Assembly (NCBI GenBank): GCA_023393915.1
Contig: JAEXBS010000006.1
Location: forward strand, 62,001-126,000
DNA from: Bacteroidota bacterium
GTDB taxonomy: Bacteria > Bacteroidota > Bacteroidia > Flavobacteriales > Weeksellaceae
DNA length: 64,000 nt
Direction: 5' to 3'
This document shows positions 17,000 to 25,441 of this stretch, in pieces. Every line of letters begins with the position of its first letter. Positions within the stretch are counted from its first letter, which is position 1. The position numbers were made by a program, and so were the translations under genes. The notes beneath the pieces are model-generated. The model ran no database searches. It was not told where the DNA came from and saw nothing but the letters and a program-made list of their open reading frames with translations.

Positions 17000-17692
17000 T
17001 TAAGCTAGGACTCTTTGCTCAATAAACTCATCGCTTTCTATAATTCCGTCTTTTAGAGTGACGTTTCTTTTGGTTTCAGCAGCCACATCGGGTTCGTGGG
17101 TAACGACGATGATGGTTTTTCCTTCACGGTTAATTTCTTGAAGGAGTTTCATGATCTCATAGGTGGTCTTAGAGTCTAATGCTCCTGTTGGTTCATCGGC
17201 TAGGATGACCTTTGGATCTGTGATTAGAGCTCTTGCGATAGCAACTCTTTGTTTTTGTCCTCCGGAAAGTTCGTTGGGAAGGTGATTCGCCCAAGGCCCT
17301 AATCCTACTTTTTCTAAGTATTCGAGGGCTTTTTGGTTTCTTTGTTTTCTACTGACGTTTTGGTAGTAGAGGGGAAGAGCTACGTTTTCAAGAGCGGTTT
17401 TGTATCCAATTAAATTAAAGGATTGAAATACAAATCCTAAAAATTTACTGCGGTATTCTGCCGCTTTGGTTTCTGAAAGGTCTTCTATCTGGACTCTGTC
17501 CAGTTCATAAATACCTTCGTCTTTTTCATCAAGGATTCCGATGATGTTCAGAAGAGTGGATTTTCCTGATCCCGAACTTCCCATAATAGAGACAAACTCT
17601 CCCTCCTGAATAGAAAGATTTATTCCTTTTAGGACGTGAAGTTTACTTTTTCCCGTATCGTAAGATTTATGGAGATCTTTAATGACTAACAT
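17000..17692 (-). CDS. ABC transporter ATP-binding protein (LolD/MacB type)
   Basis: A 230-residue nucleotide-binding subunit: Walker A GSSGSGKST, the family-typical Q-loop FVFQSFNLI, signature LSGGQKQRVAIARAL, Walker B VILADEPTGALD and H-loop VVTHEPD. It is the first gene of the efflux operon, followed 67 bp later by the first permease. The start ATG fits the conserved MLVIKDLHKSY opening. Confidence 0.95.
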   Translation of the reverse strand: MLVIKDLHKSYDTGKSKLHVLKGINLSIQEGEFVSIMGSSGSGKSTLLNIIGILDEKDEGIYELDRVQIEDLSETKAAEYRSKFLGFVFQSFNLIGYKTALENVALPLYYQNVSRKQRNQKALEYLEKVGLGPWANHLPNELSGGQKQRVAIARALITDPKVILADEPTGALDSKTTYEIMKLLQEINREGKTIIVVTHEPDVAAETKRNVTLKDGIIESDEFIEQRVLA

Positions 17693-18371
17693 AGGGCACT
17701 CTTTGAATTTTAATGATAAGTGTAAGAAAAAAAGAAAATGTTACAGAGGAGTTTTCTACTTTAATAAGAAGGTGCTTTTAATTAGGTGGAGATGAAGAGT
17801 GTCTTAAAGTTACCCACCGCTCATAGAGTAAAGTGATTCGTTCCTTTTGTGGGAACTGGGGCCTATGAACGACAAAAAAATGTGAACCTTTATTAATAGA
17901 TAAATGGGCACTTAGGTCTTGGAACGACCAGAAGGGATCCTAAAGGTCTAGTCACAAGATCAATGAGTGTCGTGAATACAATGCAATTGCAATAATTAGG
18001 ATTTGAATTACAATGCAATAGAATGTGCTGTTTAATTGTAAAGCGTTTTAAGTTAGTAATATTAATAGAATTGTTTAACTCTTTTTTTCGAAGATAGGGC
18101 GTTTGCGAGGACTTGGGGCAGGTTTTCTACTTTGCAGTGCGCTCTAGGAACTAATGTGGAAAACTTTTCCCCTTGATTCCATGCCTTTTACTGTTATGGC
18201 CTTTGAGGCTCGGGATTCATTTTCTATTTTTGCTTTACTCCACAGAATGGTTTTGACTTAAAATGAACTTCGTGTGAATGCTTTGTAAATCAAACATTAT
18301 CAGTACGATGCTTTTGATAACGTGCAAAATTAAGGGGAAACAAATAATCTAGTTTAATATATTTTAATCGT
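17693..18371. other. Long intergenic region upstream of nrdBA
   Basis: About 680 bp between the divergent efflux operon and nrdB. I see no ORF. It contains two copies of TACAATGCAAT (17977-17987 and 18009-18019) spaced 32 bp, the first overlapping a TGCAATTGCA palindrome, and a TTATCA/TGATAA pair near 18297-18322. These are candidate operator sites for the reductase genes. Confidence 0.5.
17977..18019. repeat. Direct repeat TACAATGCAAT x2, about three helical turns apart
   Basis: Identical 11-mers start at 17977 and 18009. A palindrome TGCAATTGCA (17982-17991) overlaps the first. The 32 bp spacing would put both on one face of the helix. They lie about 350-390 bp before nrdB and about 290-330 bp before the efflux ATPase gene. 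Confidence 0.5.
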
Positions 18372-19346
18372 ATGGGAATTTTTGATAAAAGAGTGAGCTA
18401 CAAGCCTTTTGAGTACCCAGAAGTACTCCAATTTACTGATGCAATTAATAAAGCCTTTTGGGTTCATTCCGAAGTGGATTTTACGGCCGATGTTCAGGAT
18501 TTTCACTCTCAATTAGAGCCCCACGAAAAACTAGCCGTAAAGCATGCTTTACTAGCCATTGCACAAATTGAAGTTTCTGTAAAAACGTTTTGGGGCAACT
18601 TGTACCATCACCTTCCAAAACCAGAACTCAACGGCTTAGGAGCTACGTTTGCTGAATGTGAATTTCGTCACTCAGAAGCCTATTCCCGCCTTTTAGAGGT
18701 ACTTGGATACAACGAAGAGTTTTTACAAGTGGTAGAAATTCCCGTGATTAAGAAGAGAATCGATTTTCTATCGAACGTTCTTAAGCACGCGAATTCTACT
18801 ACTCCAAAAGAATACGTTTCTTCACTTCTTTTGTTTTCCATCTTAATTGAAAACGTATCCCTTTTCTCTCAGTTTGCTATTATATTGTCCTTCACCCGCT
18901 TTAAAGGCTACATGAAGAACGTAAGTAATATCATTGCCTGGACTTCTGTGGACGAGCAGATTCATGCCAATGCAGGAATCTACTTAATCAATAAGATTCG
19001 TGAAGAGCAGCCTGAGCTTTTAACCGAAAGCGATATTGAAGACATCTACACTTTAGTCGATCACTCGATTGAAGTGGAATCTGAAATCCTAGATTGGATT
19101 TTTGAAATGGGAGAGCTTTCTAACTTTTCAAAAACCGATCTGCTCAACTTTATGAAATACCGTGTAGACGATTCACTCAAAAAGATTGGAATGAAAACGC
19201 GCTACAATGTGACTCCTGAGGAGTACCGTCCGATGGTTTGGTTTGAAGAAGAAGTTTTTGCAAATTCTTTGGATGACTTTTTTGCAAAACGACCGGTGGA
19301 CTACACCAAACACGATAAGAGTATTACTGAGAACGATTTATTTTAA
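18372..19346 (+). CDS. nrdB: Class I ribonucleotide reductase, beta subunit
   Basis: A 324-residue ferritin-fold radical subunit for deoxynucleotide synthesis. All six metal ligands can be placed: Glu67 (AQIEVSV), Glu97 and His100 (ECEFRH), Glu160 (LIENVS), Glu195 and His198 (VDEQIH). A Tyr (Tyr104, in HSEAY) is at the radical position. There is no N-terminal ATP-cone. The length and the ATP-cone-less partner gene resemble the class Id enzyme of Flavobacterium johnsoniae, which uses a dimanganese cofactor; that subclass is my inference. It lies 64 bp upstream of nrdA. Confidence 0.95.
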   Translation: MGIFDKRVSYKPFEYPEVLQFTDAINKAFWVHSEVDFTADVQDFHSQLEPHEKLAVKHALLAIAQIEVSVKTFWGNLYHHLPKPELNGLGATFAECEFRHSEAYSRLLEVLGYNEEFLQVVEIPVIKKRIDFLSNVLKHANSTTPKEYVSSLLLFSILIENVSLFSQFAIILSFTRFKGYMKNVSNIIAWTSVDEQIHANAGIYLINKIREEQPELLTESDIEDIYTLVDHSIEVESEILDWIFEMGELSNFSKTDLLNFMKYRVDDSLKKIGMKTRYNVTPEEYRPMVWFEEEVFANSLDDFFAKRPVDYTKHDKSITENDLF

Positions 19347-19410
19347 TTCGTCCCAAGTAAGAAATTACTCTTTGTAATTAATCTCTAGGGGACTTGACCC
19401 CCAAAAAAAA

Positions 19411-21075
19411 ATGAACACTATGGAAGAAAATACCGATATCTGGTGGCTCAATGAAGAGTCCGAACAGATGCTCAATAGAGGCTACCTTTTGAAAGGGGAA
19501 ACCGTAAAGGGAGCTATTGAAAGAATTACAACGGCGGCAGCCAAAAGACTATACAAGCCCGAGCTGCAGCCGGCCTTTGAAGAGATGATTACCAAAGGAT
19601 GGATCAGCTTCTCTTCTCCGGTTTGGGCCAATATGGGAACCCAAAGAGGACTGCCTATTTCTTGTTTCAACGTTCACGTTCCGGACAATATTGAAGGAAT
19701 TACCCATAAGCTGGGTGAAGTGATTATGCAAACCAAAATTGGGGGTGGAACTTCAGGGTATTTTGGAGAGCTTAGAAACAGGGGAACGGCCGTAACGGAT
19801 AATGGAAAATCTTCTGGAGCGGTATCTTTTATGAAGCTTTTTGATACTGCGATGGATGTTGTGTCTCAAGGTGGAGTTAGAAGAGGAGCGTTTGCAGCCT
19901 ACCTGGATATTGACCACGGAGATATTGAAGAGTTTCTTTCCATTAAGGATATTGGATCTCCCATCCAAAACCTTTTCACTGGAGTTTGTGTACCGGACTA
20001 CTGGATGCAGGACATGATTGATGGGGACACCGAGAAGAGAAAAATTTGGGCAAGAGTACTAGAAAGCCGTCAACAAAAAGGACTTCCGTATATTTTCTTT
20101 ACTGACAATGTGAATAGAAACAAACCGCAAGTTTATAAAGATTTAGGACTGAGCGTGAACGCAAGTAATTTATGTTCTGAGATCATGCTTCCTTCAACGA
20201 AAGAAGAGTCCTTTATCTGTTGTCTTTCTTCAATGAACTTAGAACTGTACGATGAGTGGAAAGACACTAATGCGGTGAAGCTCGCTATCTACTTCTTAGA
20301 TGCGGTGCTTTCTGAGTTTATTGAAAAAACAGAAGGGAATTACTATCTGCAAGGAGCTAGAAATTTTGCTCTAAGACATAGAGCTTTAGGACTTGGGGTG
20401 CTAGGATACCATTCTTACCTTCAAAAAAACATGATTCCTTTTGAGAGTTTTGAAGCGACCCAGTTCAATGCCAGAGCTTTCCGTCATATCAAAGAGCAGG
20501 CAGAAATTGCATCGGCTGAACTTGCGAACATCTATGGTGAGCCTGAACTCTTAAAAGGGTACGGTAGAAGAAATACCACCCTTATGGCGATTGCTCCAAC
20601 GACATCCAGTTCCGCAATCCTAGGGCAGACTTCTCCAGGAATTGAGCCTTTTGCGTCCAACTACTATAAAGCAGGGCTAGCTAAAGGAAACTTCATGAGA
20701 AAGAACAAATACCTAGCAAATCTTCTTCAAGAAAAAGGTCTGGACAATGAAGAAACCTGGAGAACCATTATGCTTAACCACGGTTCTGTTCAACACTTAG
20801 AGGAGCTTACAGCCGAAGAAAAAGCAGTCTTTAAAACCTTTAAAGAAATTTCTCCTATGGAGATTGTTTCTCAAGCTGCTCAGAGACAACAATACATTGA
20901 TCAAGCTCAAAGTTTGAACCTTCAAATCCCTTCTACAATGCCGGTTAAAGATGTAAACTTTGTCATGATTGAAGCGTGGAAGAAAGGGGTAAAAACGCTC
21001 TACTACCAGAGAAGCTCTTCGGTTTCAAAAGAAATGATGGTGAATTTTGTGACTTGTAGTGCCTGCGAAGCTTAA
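19411..21075 (+). CDS. nrdA: Class I ribonucleotide reductase, alpha subunit
   Basis: A 554-residue catalytic subunit. It has the substrate-site Cys (GLPISCFNVHV, Cys85), the catalytic NLCSEIMLP loop (Asn-x-Cys-x-Glu), a second disulfide Cys region (FICCLSSMNLE), the ALRHRALGLGVLGYHS motif, the PTTSSSAILGQTSPGIEP phosphate loop, and a C-terminal swinging-arm Cys pair (TCSACEA). It is much shorter than E. coli NrdA (about 760) because the N-terminal ATP-cone is absent, so the usual dATP activity switch is missing. Paired with nrdB upstream and ended by a strong terminator. Confidence 0.95.
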   Translation: MNTMEENTDIWWLNEESEQMLNRGYLLKGETVKGAIERITTAAAKRLYKPELQPAFEEMITKGWISFSSPVWANMGTQRGLPISCFNVHVPDNIEGITHKLGEVIMQTKIGGGTSGYFGELRNRGTAVTDNGKSSGAVSFMKLFDTAMDVVSQGGVRRGAFAAYLDIDHGDIEEFLSIKDIGSPIQNLFTGVCVPDYWMQDMIDGDTEKRKIWARVLESRQQKGLPYIFFTDNVNRNKPQVYKDLGLSVNASNLCSEIMLPSTKEESFICCLSSMNLELYDEWKDTNAVKLAIYFLDAVLSEFIEKTEGNYYLQGARNFALRHRALGLGVLGYHSYLQKNMIPFESFEATQFNARAFRHIKEQAEIASAELANIYGEPELLKGYGRRNTTLMAIAPTTSSSAILGQTSPGIEPFASNYYKAGLAKGNFMRKNKYLANLLQEKGLDNEETWRTIMLNHGSVQHLEELTAEEKAVFKTFKEISPMEIVSQAAQRQQYIDQAQSLNLQIPSTMPVKDVNFVMIEAWKKGVKTLYYQRSSSVSKEMMVNFVTCSACEA

Positions 21076-21127
21076 GGACTGGACTAGAATTTTTGAAAAT
21101 TAGACACTAGATCTTTTTTGAATAATA

Positions 21128-21166
21128 AATCGCACTCTCGCCTAAAAAGCGGAGTGCGATTTTTTA
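21128..21166 (+). terminator. Intrinsic terminator after nrdA
   Basis: AATCGCACT pairs with AGTGCGATT (21128-21136 with 21152-21160), with an inner CGC/GCG pair, followed by a run of six T. Confidence 0.9.
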
Positions 21167-21253
21167 TAAGCAGGGTTCGCTGCTCATTCTATTCCTATAA
21201 AAGGAAGTTGTCGTATGGATATCCTCTTAAAGTAAGAAGGAAAGTAAAGGAGC

Positions 21254-21874
21254 TTAGGCTACTTTTTCTTCTTTTCTCTGAAGGATTCTTTTTGCGCTAT
21301 CAGAAGCGATCACAAGACCTCCGGCTAGCATAATGATGTCTTTGATCACAAGTCTTCCAGCGGCAGATAGATAAGGGAATCCATATTGGGGTGTAGGGAA
21401 GTCTCCACCTAAGTTGGGAACCCAGGTTTCTGGAGTAGTGATTAGAAAGGAGAGAGTCACAATCGACATTCCTACGGTAAGTAGGCCACCATAGAAACCA
21501 AGCTTTGGAAACCAAATACCTGAGAGTACGAGTAGACCTATTAAGACAATTACAGTTCCAAGTCCGTATGAGAACAGATAAGTTCCATTGCTTTTATGCC
21601 ACTCAATATTCTTTTCAACTGTTTTTCCTTCAGGGTTTTTATGTAAATTGTATTCTGCAACTTCTTTTCCTTCTTCATTTATAGCGGTGTTTCCAGTATT
21701 GTGGTAGAGGAAATTCATAAATGGAGTATTGATAACAAAAGGTACGATGCCATCGGCTTCGTATTGAAATGCTTTGAGTCCCCCGATCCAAGCCATTACA
21801 ATAAAGATGGCAATACGAATGACGTTGATGAATTTTACTTGAGAATCGGCGAAATAAGTTAAGAGTGCTTTCAT
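21254..21874 (-). CDS. DUF417 membrane protein, RclC/YkgB-like
   Basis: A 206-residue protein with about four membrane segments (IRIAIFIVMAWIGGLKAF, GLGTVIVLIGLLVLSGIW, FYGGLLTVGMSIVTLSFLI, IIMLAGGLVIAS). The FQYEADGIVPFVINTPFM segment after the first membrane helix is the mark of DUF417, the family of E. coli RclC, which protects against reactive chlorine species. An insertion of about 40 polar residues (about 65-100) follows it. It lies directly downstream of an AraC-type regulator, as rcl genes do in E. coli, though no rclA is here. A -7 box precedes it. Confidence 0.85.
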   Translation of the reverse strand: MKALLTYFADSQVKFINVIRIAIFIVMAWIGGLKAFQYEADGIVPFVINTPFMNFLYHNTGNTAINEEGKEVAEYNLHKNPEGKTVEKNIEWHKSNGTYLFSYGLGTVIVLIGLLVLSGIWFPKLGFYGGLLTVGMSIVTLSFLITTPETWVPNLGGDFPTPQYGFPYLSAAGRLVIKDIIMLAGGLVIASDSAKRILQRKEEKVA

Positions 21875-21899
21875 ATCTAGAGTCTGGTTTTGTACGAGG

Positions 21900-21907
21900 C
21901 AAAATTA
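21900..21907 (-). promoter_or_regulatory. -7 box (TAATTTTG) for the DUF417 gene
   Basis: CAAAATTA on plus is TAATTTTG on minus, a full TAnnTTTG match 26 bp upstream of the start, in the short gap between the AraC gene and the DUF417 gene. This suggests the membrane protein has its own promoter. Confidence 0.5.
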
Positions 21908-21943
21908 GAAAGACACGACTCTTTAGAAAATGGATAAAAAAGT

Positions 21944-22771
21944 CTATTCCATAGACTTTTCTGCCACAATGGAGATTCCTACTTTCTCTCTGAACTCCTT
22001 AGGAGGAACCCCCACTTCATTTTTAAAGAATCGACTAAAATAATACTCGTCCTGAAAGCCCATTTGATGAGAAATTTCTTTTATACTGTAATGGGTTAAA
22101 TGGAGCAGTTTTTTAGCTTCGAGAACTCTTCGCTCTTGGATGAGCCTTAAAGGAGATTTACCAAATAGCTTTTTTACTTTTTTGCTCAGGACGTTTTCTG
22201 AGACTCCAAACTTTTCACTGTAAAAGGATAGGGGCCGAGATTCCATGAGGTGTTTTTCCAAAAGCTCCTGAAACTCCAAAAAGGGATCTCTTGGTTCTAA
22301 GTCACTTTTCTCTTTTAGTTCTTTTTGTTTTTCCTTGCTGCATAAGGCTAAGATGAGCTGCAAGTAGGAGCGCTTTACAGATAAATCAAAGGAAGTGTTT
22401 TGCTTTTCCAGGGCACTAATCTCTAAGAAAAGTGAGCTGATCTGCTCGAAGAACTCGGGGCTTAAAGTAAGTAGCGGAGTTTCATAGATATTATTGAAAA
22501 GGATTCCATTGCAGGCTACTTCCTTTTTATGGTATTCAATGCAATAGAAATCTCCATGAAACCTTAATACTTTTATGGGACCCGAAGGCGGAGTTTTCCA
22601 GGTTAGTAGTTGGTAGGGGGTAAGAAAGAGCGCAGCATTAGAAGAAAAGCTATAGGAAGTAAAATCAATTTCGGCTTGTGCCCCTTTATCAAAAAGCAAT
22701 ATTTGGTAGTAAGGAACCTGGGTAGATTCCTTAAAAGAAGAAAGCTCTTTAATCTCAATTTGCGTTTCCAA
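21944..22771 (-). CDS. AraC-family transcriptional regulator
   Basis: 275 residues: an N-terminal cupin-like sensing domain (about 1-150) and a C-terminal AraC DNA-binding domain with two helix-turn-helix units (LSFYSEKFGVSENVLSKKVK and YSIKEISHQMGFQDEYYFSR, then FFKNEVGVPPKEFR). It ends 70 bp before the DUF417/RclC-like gene on the same strand. E. coli RclR is an AraC protein that senses hypochlorous acid through cysteines in its sensing domain; this protein has Cys in YCIEYHKKEVACNG, but equivalence to RclR cysteines is not shown. A TAAATTTG box (22813-22820) precedes it. Confidence 0.92.
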   Translation of the reverse strand: METQIEIKELSSFKESTQVPYYQILLFDKGAQAEIDFTSYSFSSNAALFLTPYQLLTWKTPPSGPIKVLRFHGDFYCIEYHKKEVACNGILFNNIYETPLLTLSPEFFEQISSLFLEISALEKQNTSFDLSVKRSYLQLILALCSKEKQKELKEKSDLEPRDPFLEFQELLEKHLMESRPLSFYSEKFGVSENVLSKKVKKLFGKSPLRLIQERRVLEAKKLLHLTHYSIKEISHQMGFQDEYYFSRFFKNEVGVPPKEFREKVGISIVAEKSME

Positions 22772-22812
22772 TTGGGTTTACTTTTTGTTTCTAGCTTCTT
22801 TGCCTTGAGGTT

Positions 22813-22820
22813 CAAATTTA
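22813..22820 (-). promoter_or_regulatory. -7 box (TAAATTTG) for the AraC gene
   Basis: CAAATTTA on plus reads TAAATTTG on minus, 42 bp upstream of the AraC start codon. Confidence 0.5.
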
Positions 22821-23061
22821 CGCTTTTGAATTCGAACGCGAAGTTAAAAAGTGTGTTCATCCACTGGAGACGAAGTGCACCTTGGAGGCTGTGGTATTTC
22901 CTAATAGAGAAAAGAATAGTTGAACGATAAATTCGGCCAGATCCTTAGATTTCTTTCTTACCGAGGAAAAAGTACAATAGGCCTTTTTAATTTAGCTTCT
23001 GGTTTTAACTCGTAAAAGCAAGTTTGTGCACTGGCCTCTTTTTCTACCGCTTTATTTTTCG

Positions 23062-23069
23062 TAAATTTG
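23062..23069 (+). promoter_or_regulatory. -7 box (TAAATTTG) for glyA
   Basis: A full TAnnTTTG match 65 bp before the glyA ATG, in an otherwise gene-free stretch. Confidence 0.5.
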
Positions 23070-23134
23070 AAACGCTTTGAAAAAGAAATTTTTTTCAAAG
23101 TTCTTTTCTTTAGAATTAATTCAAAAGTATAAAT

Positions 23135-24406
23135 ATGAGCAGCAGTGTGATTTTCGATTTGATCGAGAAAGAAAGAGCAAGGCAGACCCACGGGATTGAG
23201 CTGATTGCTTCTGAAAATTTTGTTTCCGAGGATGTAATGAAAGCCATGGGAAGTGTTCTAACGAATAAGTACGCCGAAGGGTATCCAGGAAGAAGATACT
23301 ACGGTGGATGTGAAGTCGTTGACGAAATTGAAACCCTAGCTATTGAAAGAGCCAAAGCATTATTTGGTGTGGAGTACGCTAACGTACAACCCCATTCCGG
23401 ATCTCAAGCCAATGCTGCGATCTATTTATCCGTACTAAAGCCAGGAGATAAAATCCTAGGACTGGATCTTTCTATGGGAGGACACTTAACGCACGGAAGT
23501 CAAGTGAACTTCTCTGGGATTCAGTACGAGGCTCATTTCTACGGAGTGGAAAGAGAAACCGGTCTAATTGATTACGAAAACGTAAGACAAAAAGCTTTAG
23601 AAGTACGTCCTAAAATGATGATCGCTGGGTACTCGGCTTACTCTAGAGACATCGATTTTGCAAAGTTTAGAGAAATTGCTGACGAAATTGGTGCTACTCT
23701 GTGGGCGGATATTGCACACCCGGCGGGACTCATTGCAAAAGGACACCTTTCTTCTCCTTTTGAGCATTGCCACGTAGTAACCACAACTACCCATAAAACC
23801 TTAAGAGGTCCTAGAGGAGGACTGATCATGATGGGTAAAGATTTTGAAAACACCTACGGACACACCACTCCAAAAGGAGTAACCAAAATGATGTCTGCGG
23901 TTCTAGATTCAGCGGTATTCCCTGGTATTCAAGGAGGTCCTTTAGAGCATGTCATTGCTGCAAAAGCGGTTGCTTTCGGAGAAGCATTGGATGACAAATT
24001 TAAAGTGTACACCACTCAAGTGATTAAAAACGCGCAAGCGATGGCGAAAGCTTTAGTAGACCGTGGATTTGATATTGTAAGTGGAGGAACTGACAACCAC
24101 CTAATGCTTGTGGATTTAAGAAACAAGAATGTAAACGGAAAAGAAACCGAGAAAGCGCTTGTAAAAGCAGACATTACTTGTAATAAGAACATGGTGCCTT
24201 ACGATGATAAGAGTGCTTTTACTACTTCAGGAATTCGTTTAGGAACAGCGGCCATTACCACTCGTGGACTTAAAGAAAACGATATGGACAGTATTGCGGA
24301 ACTGATCAATAATGTAGTAGAGAATATTGATAACGAAACGGTTTTGGCCGACGTTAAAAAGAAAGTGAATTCAATGATGGAAGGAATTCCACTTTTCACT
24401 TACTAA
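23135..24406 (+). CDS. glyA: Serine hydroxymethyltransferase
   Basis: A 423-residue PLP enzyme that interconverts serine and glycine with tetrahydrofolate in the cytoplasm. Typical segments are present in order: GIELIASENFVSEDV, NKYAEGYPGRRYYGGCEVVD, NVQPHSGSQAN, and the PLP-Lys motif VVTTTTHKTLRGPRGG with Lys221. FPGIQGGPLEHVIAAKAVAF and SGGTDNHLMLVDLR follow. Length is normal. It has its own -7 box and a strong terminator, so it is probably monocistronic. Confidence 0.98.
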   Translation: MSSSVIFDLIEKERARQTHGIELIASENFVSEDVMKAMGSVLTNKYAEGYPGRRYYGGCEVVDEIETLAIERAKALFGVEYANVQPHSGSQANAAIYLSVLKPGDKILGLDLSMGGHLTHGSQVNFSGIQYEAHFYGVERETGLIDYENVRQKALEVRPKMMIAGYSAYSRDIDFAKFREIADEIGATLWADIAHPAGLIAKGHLSSPFEHCHVVTTTTHKTLRGPRGGLIMMGKDFENTYGHTTPKGVTKMMSAVLDSAVFPGIQGGPLEHVIAAKAVAFGEALDDKFKVYTTQVIKNAQAMAKALVDRGFDIVSGGTDNHLMLVDLRNKNVNGKETEKALVKADITCNKNMVPYDDKSAFTTSGIRLGTAAITTRGLKENDMDSIAELINNVVENIDNETVLADVKKKVNSMMEGIPLFTY

Positions 24407-24446
24407 ATAAGACAAAAGATTAAATTATTTTATTTTAAAGCGTAAT

Positions 24447-24485
24447 GGCGGACCTGTTTTTAGGTTCGCCTTTCGCCTTTTTATT
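24447..24485 (+). terminator. Intrinsic terminator after glyA
   Basis: GGCGGACCT (24447-24455) pairs with AGGTTCGCC (24462-24470) with one G-U pair, then a pyrimidine run ending in five T. Confidence 0.85.
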
Positions 24486-24579
24486 CCGCTCTTTTTTCTA
24501 TTTTTATGCTTTAATTTTATGGCATAAAAGGAGCTTAATCACCACTTTCTAAATGCCTCTATTTGTTTAAGTTCTGTAG

Positions 24580-24606
24580 AATGATCTGCAAATTTACTAG
24601 ATCATT
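24580..24606. repeat. Perfect inverted repeat upstream of recX
   Basis: AATGATCT (24580-24587) and AGATCATT (24599-24606) flank GCAAATTTACT. It lies 26 bp before the recX ATG. The loop contains TAAATTTG on the minus strand. It could be an operator or a leader hairpin. Confidence 0.5.
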
Positions 24607-24631
24607 TAGTTCCTAAAAATCCTATTCAACT

Positions 24632-25099
24632 ATGGAAAAAAAGCTTTTCACTTTCGAAGAGATCAAGCAAAAGATGGCGTATTACTGCGCCTACCAGGAC
24701 CGTTGTCACTTTGAGGTAGAGAAGAAGTTGAGAGAGTTTGTTTTGATACCAGAGGCAAAGGACGAGATTTTACTTTACCTAATGAAGGAAAACTACCTAA
24801 ACGAAGAGCGTTATGCTCGAAGCTACGCTCGAGGGAAGTTTTACATGAAGGGTTGGGGAAGAAACAAAATCCGGCAGCACCTAAAGCAAAAGCAGATTGG
24901 AGAAAAACTCATTCTTTTAGGGCTGGAAGAAATAGACGATAAGGACTATCAAAAAAAGCTTGCAGAGCTTTATGAATCTTATTTTGAAAAACAAAAAGGA
25001 CTCAAAGAATACCAAAGAAAGGTAAAGACAATTCGCTATCTGCTCTCAAGGGGATTTGAGTACGAAGAAATTCTTGATATTGAGGGAAGTTTGGGTTAA
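24632..25099 (+). CDS. recX: RecX-family regulatory protein
   Basis: A 155-residue all-helical protein of the RecX family, which binds RecA filaments and limits recombination. The three-repeat layout is visible: MAYYCAYQDRCHFEVEKKL, then YLNEERYARSYARGKFYMKGWG, then KIRQHLKQKQI and a C-terminal TIRYLLSRGFEYEEIL. The usual start of Bacteroidota RecX (a helix with two Cys and aromatic residues) fits. recA is not next to it. An inverted repeat lies just before the start codon. Confidence 0.92.
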   Translation: MEKKLFTFEEIKQKMAYYCAYQDRCHFEVEKKLREFVLIPEAKDEILLYLMKENYLNEERYARSYARGKFYMKGWGRNKIRQHLKQKQIGEKLILLGLEEIDDKDYQKKLAELYESYFEKQKGLKEYQRKVKTIRYLLSRGFEYEEILDIEGSLG

Positions 25100-25227
25100 A
25101 ACCTAACTTGTCAAAACCTTTCGTAAAGTCTTAGGCTATAAGCCTAAATAGGTCCTATGATTCTTACACCTTATTTCGCATTCATAGTGATTAGCGCTAC
25201 TTAAGAACTTTCGTTTTCTTCCGAAAC

Positions 25228-25273
25228 CAGTAGTTCCGAAATGTACAGTTCCGAACTGTGGGTTTCGCTACTG
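25228..25273. repeat. Nested inverted repeat
   Basis: The outer arms CAGTAG/CTACTG (25228-25233, 25268-25273) are followed inward by CGAAA/TTTCG and then by a central palindrome ACAGTTCCGAACTGT (25245-25259). Three coaxial stems in 46 bp. Confidence 0.6.
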
Positions 25274-25409
25274 TAAAATTAGCTAATAAATTAATTGTTG
25301 ATAGAAATAGGTAGATTAAAGAATATTTGTGTGGTCTTTTCGGCCCTTATTTTATGACATGAACGGGATTTAATAGACTACTTCGGTAGTTTATGCACCG
25401 AAGGGAAAT

Positions 25410-25441
25410 GCCAGCTCACAAACCAAAAGTTTGAAGCTGGC
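25410..25441. repeat. Stem-loop GCCAGCT/AGCTGGC
   Basis: A 7 bp outer stem with an inner CAAAC/GTTTG stem and a five-base loop. No T-run follows on either strand, so it is not a canonical terminator. Confidence 0.55.

Noticed and set aside
17693..18371. Cobalamin riboswitch or NrdR boxes upstream of nrdBA
   Set aside because: No B12-box-like core and no ACACTATATATAGTGT-type site could be found by eye.
22610..22930. 106-codon plus-strand frame over the start of the AraC gene
   Set aside because: It overlaps the AraC coding region on the other strand and has no recognisable features.
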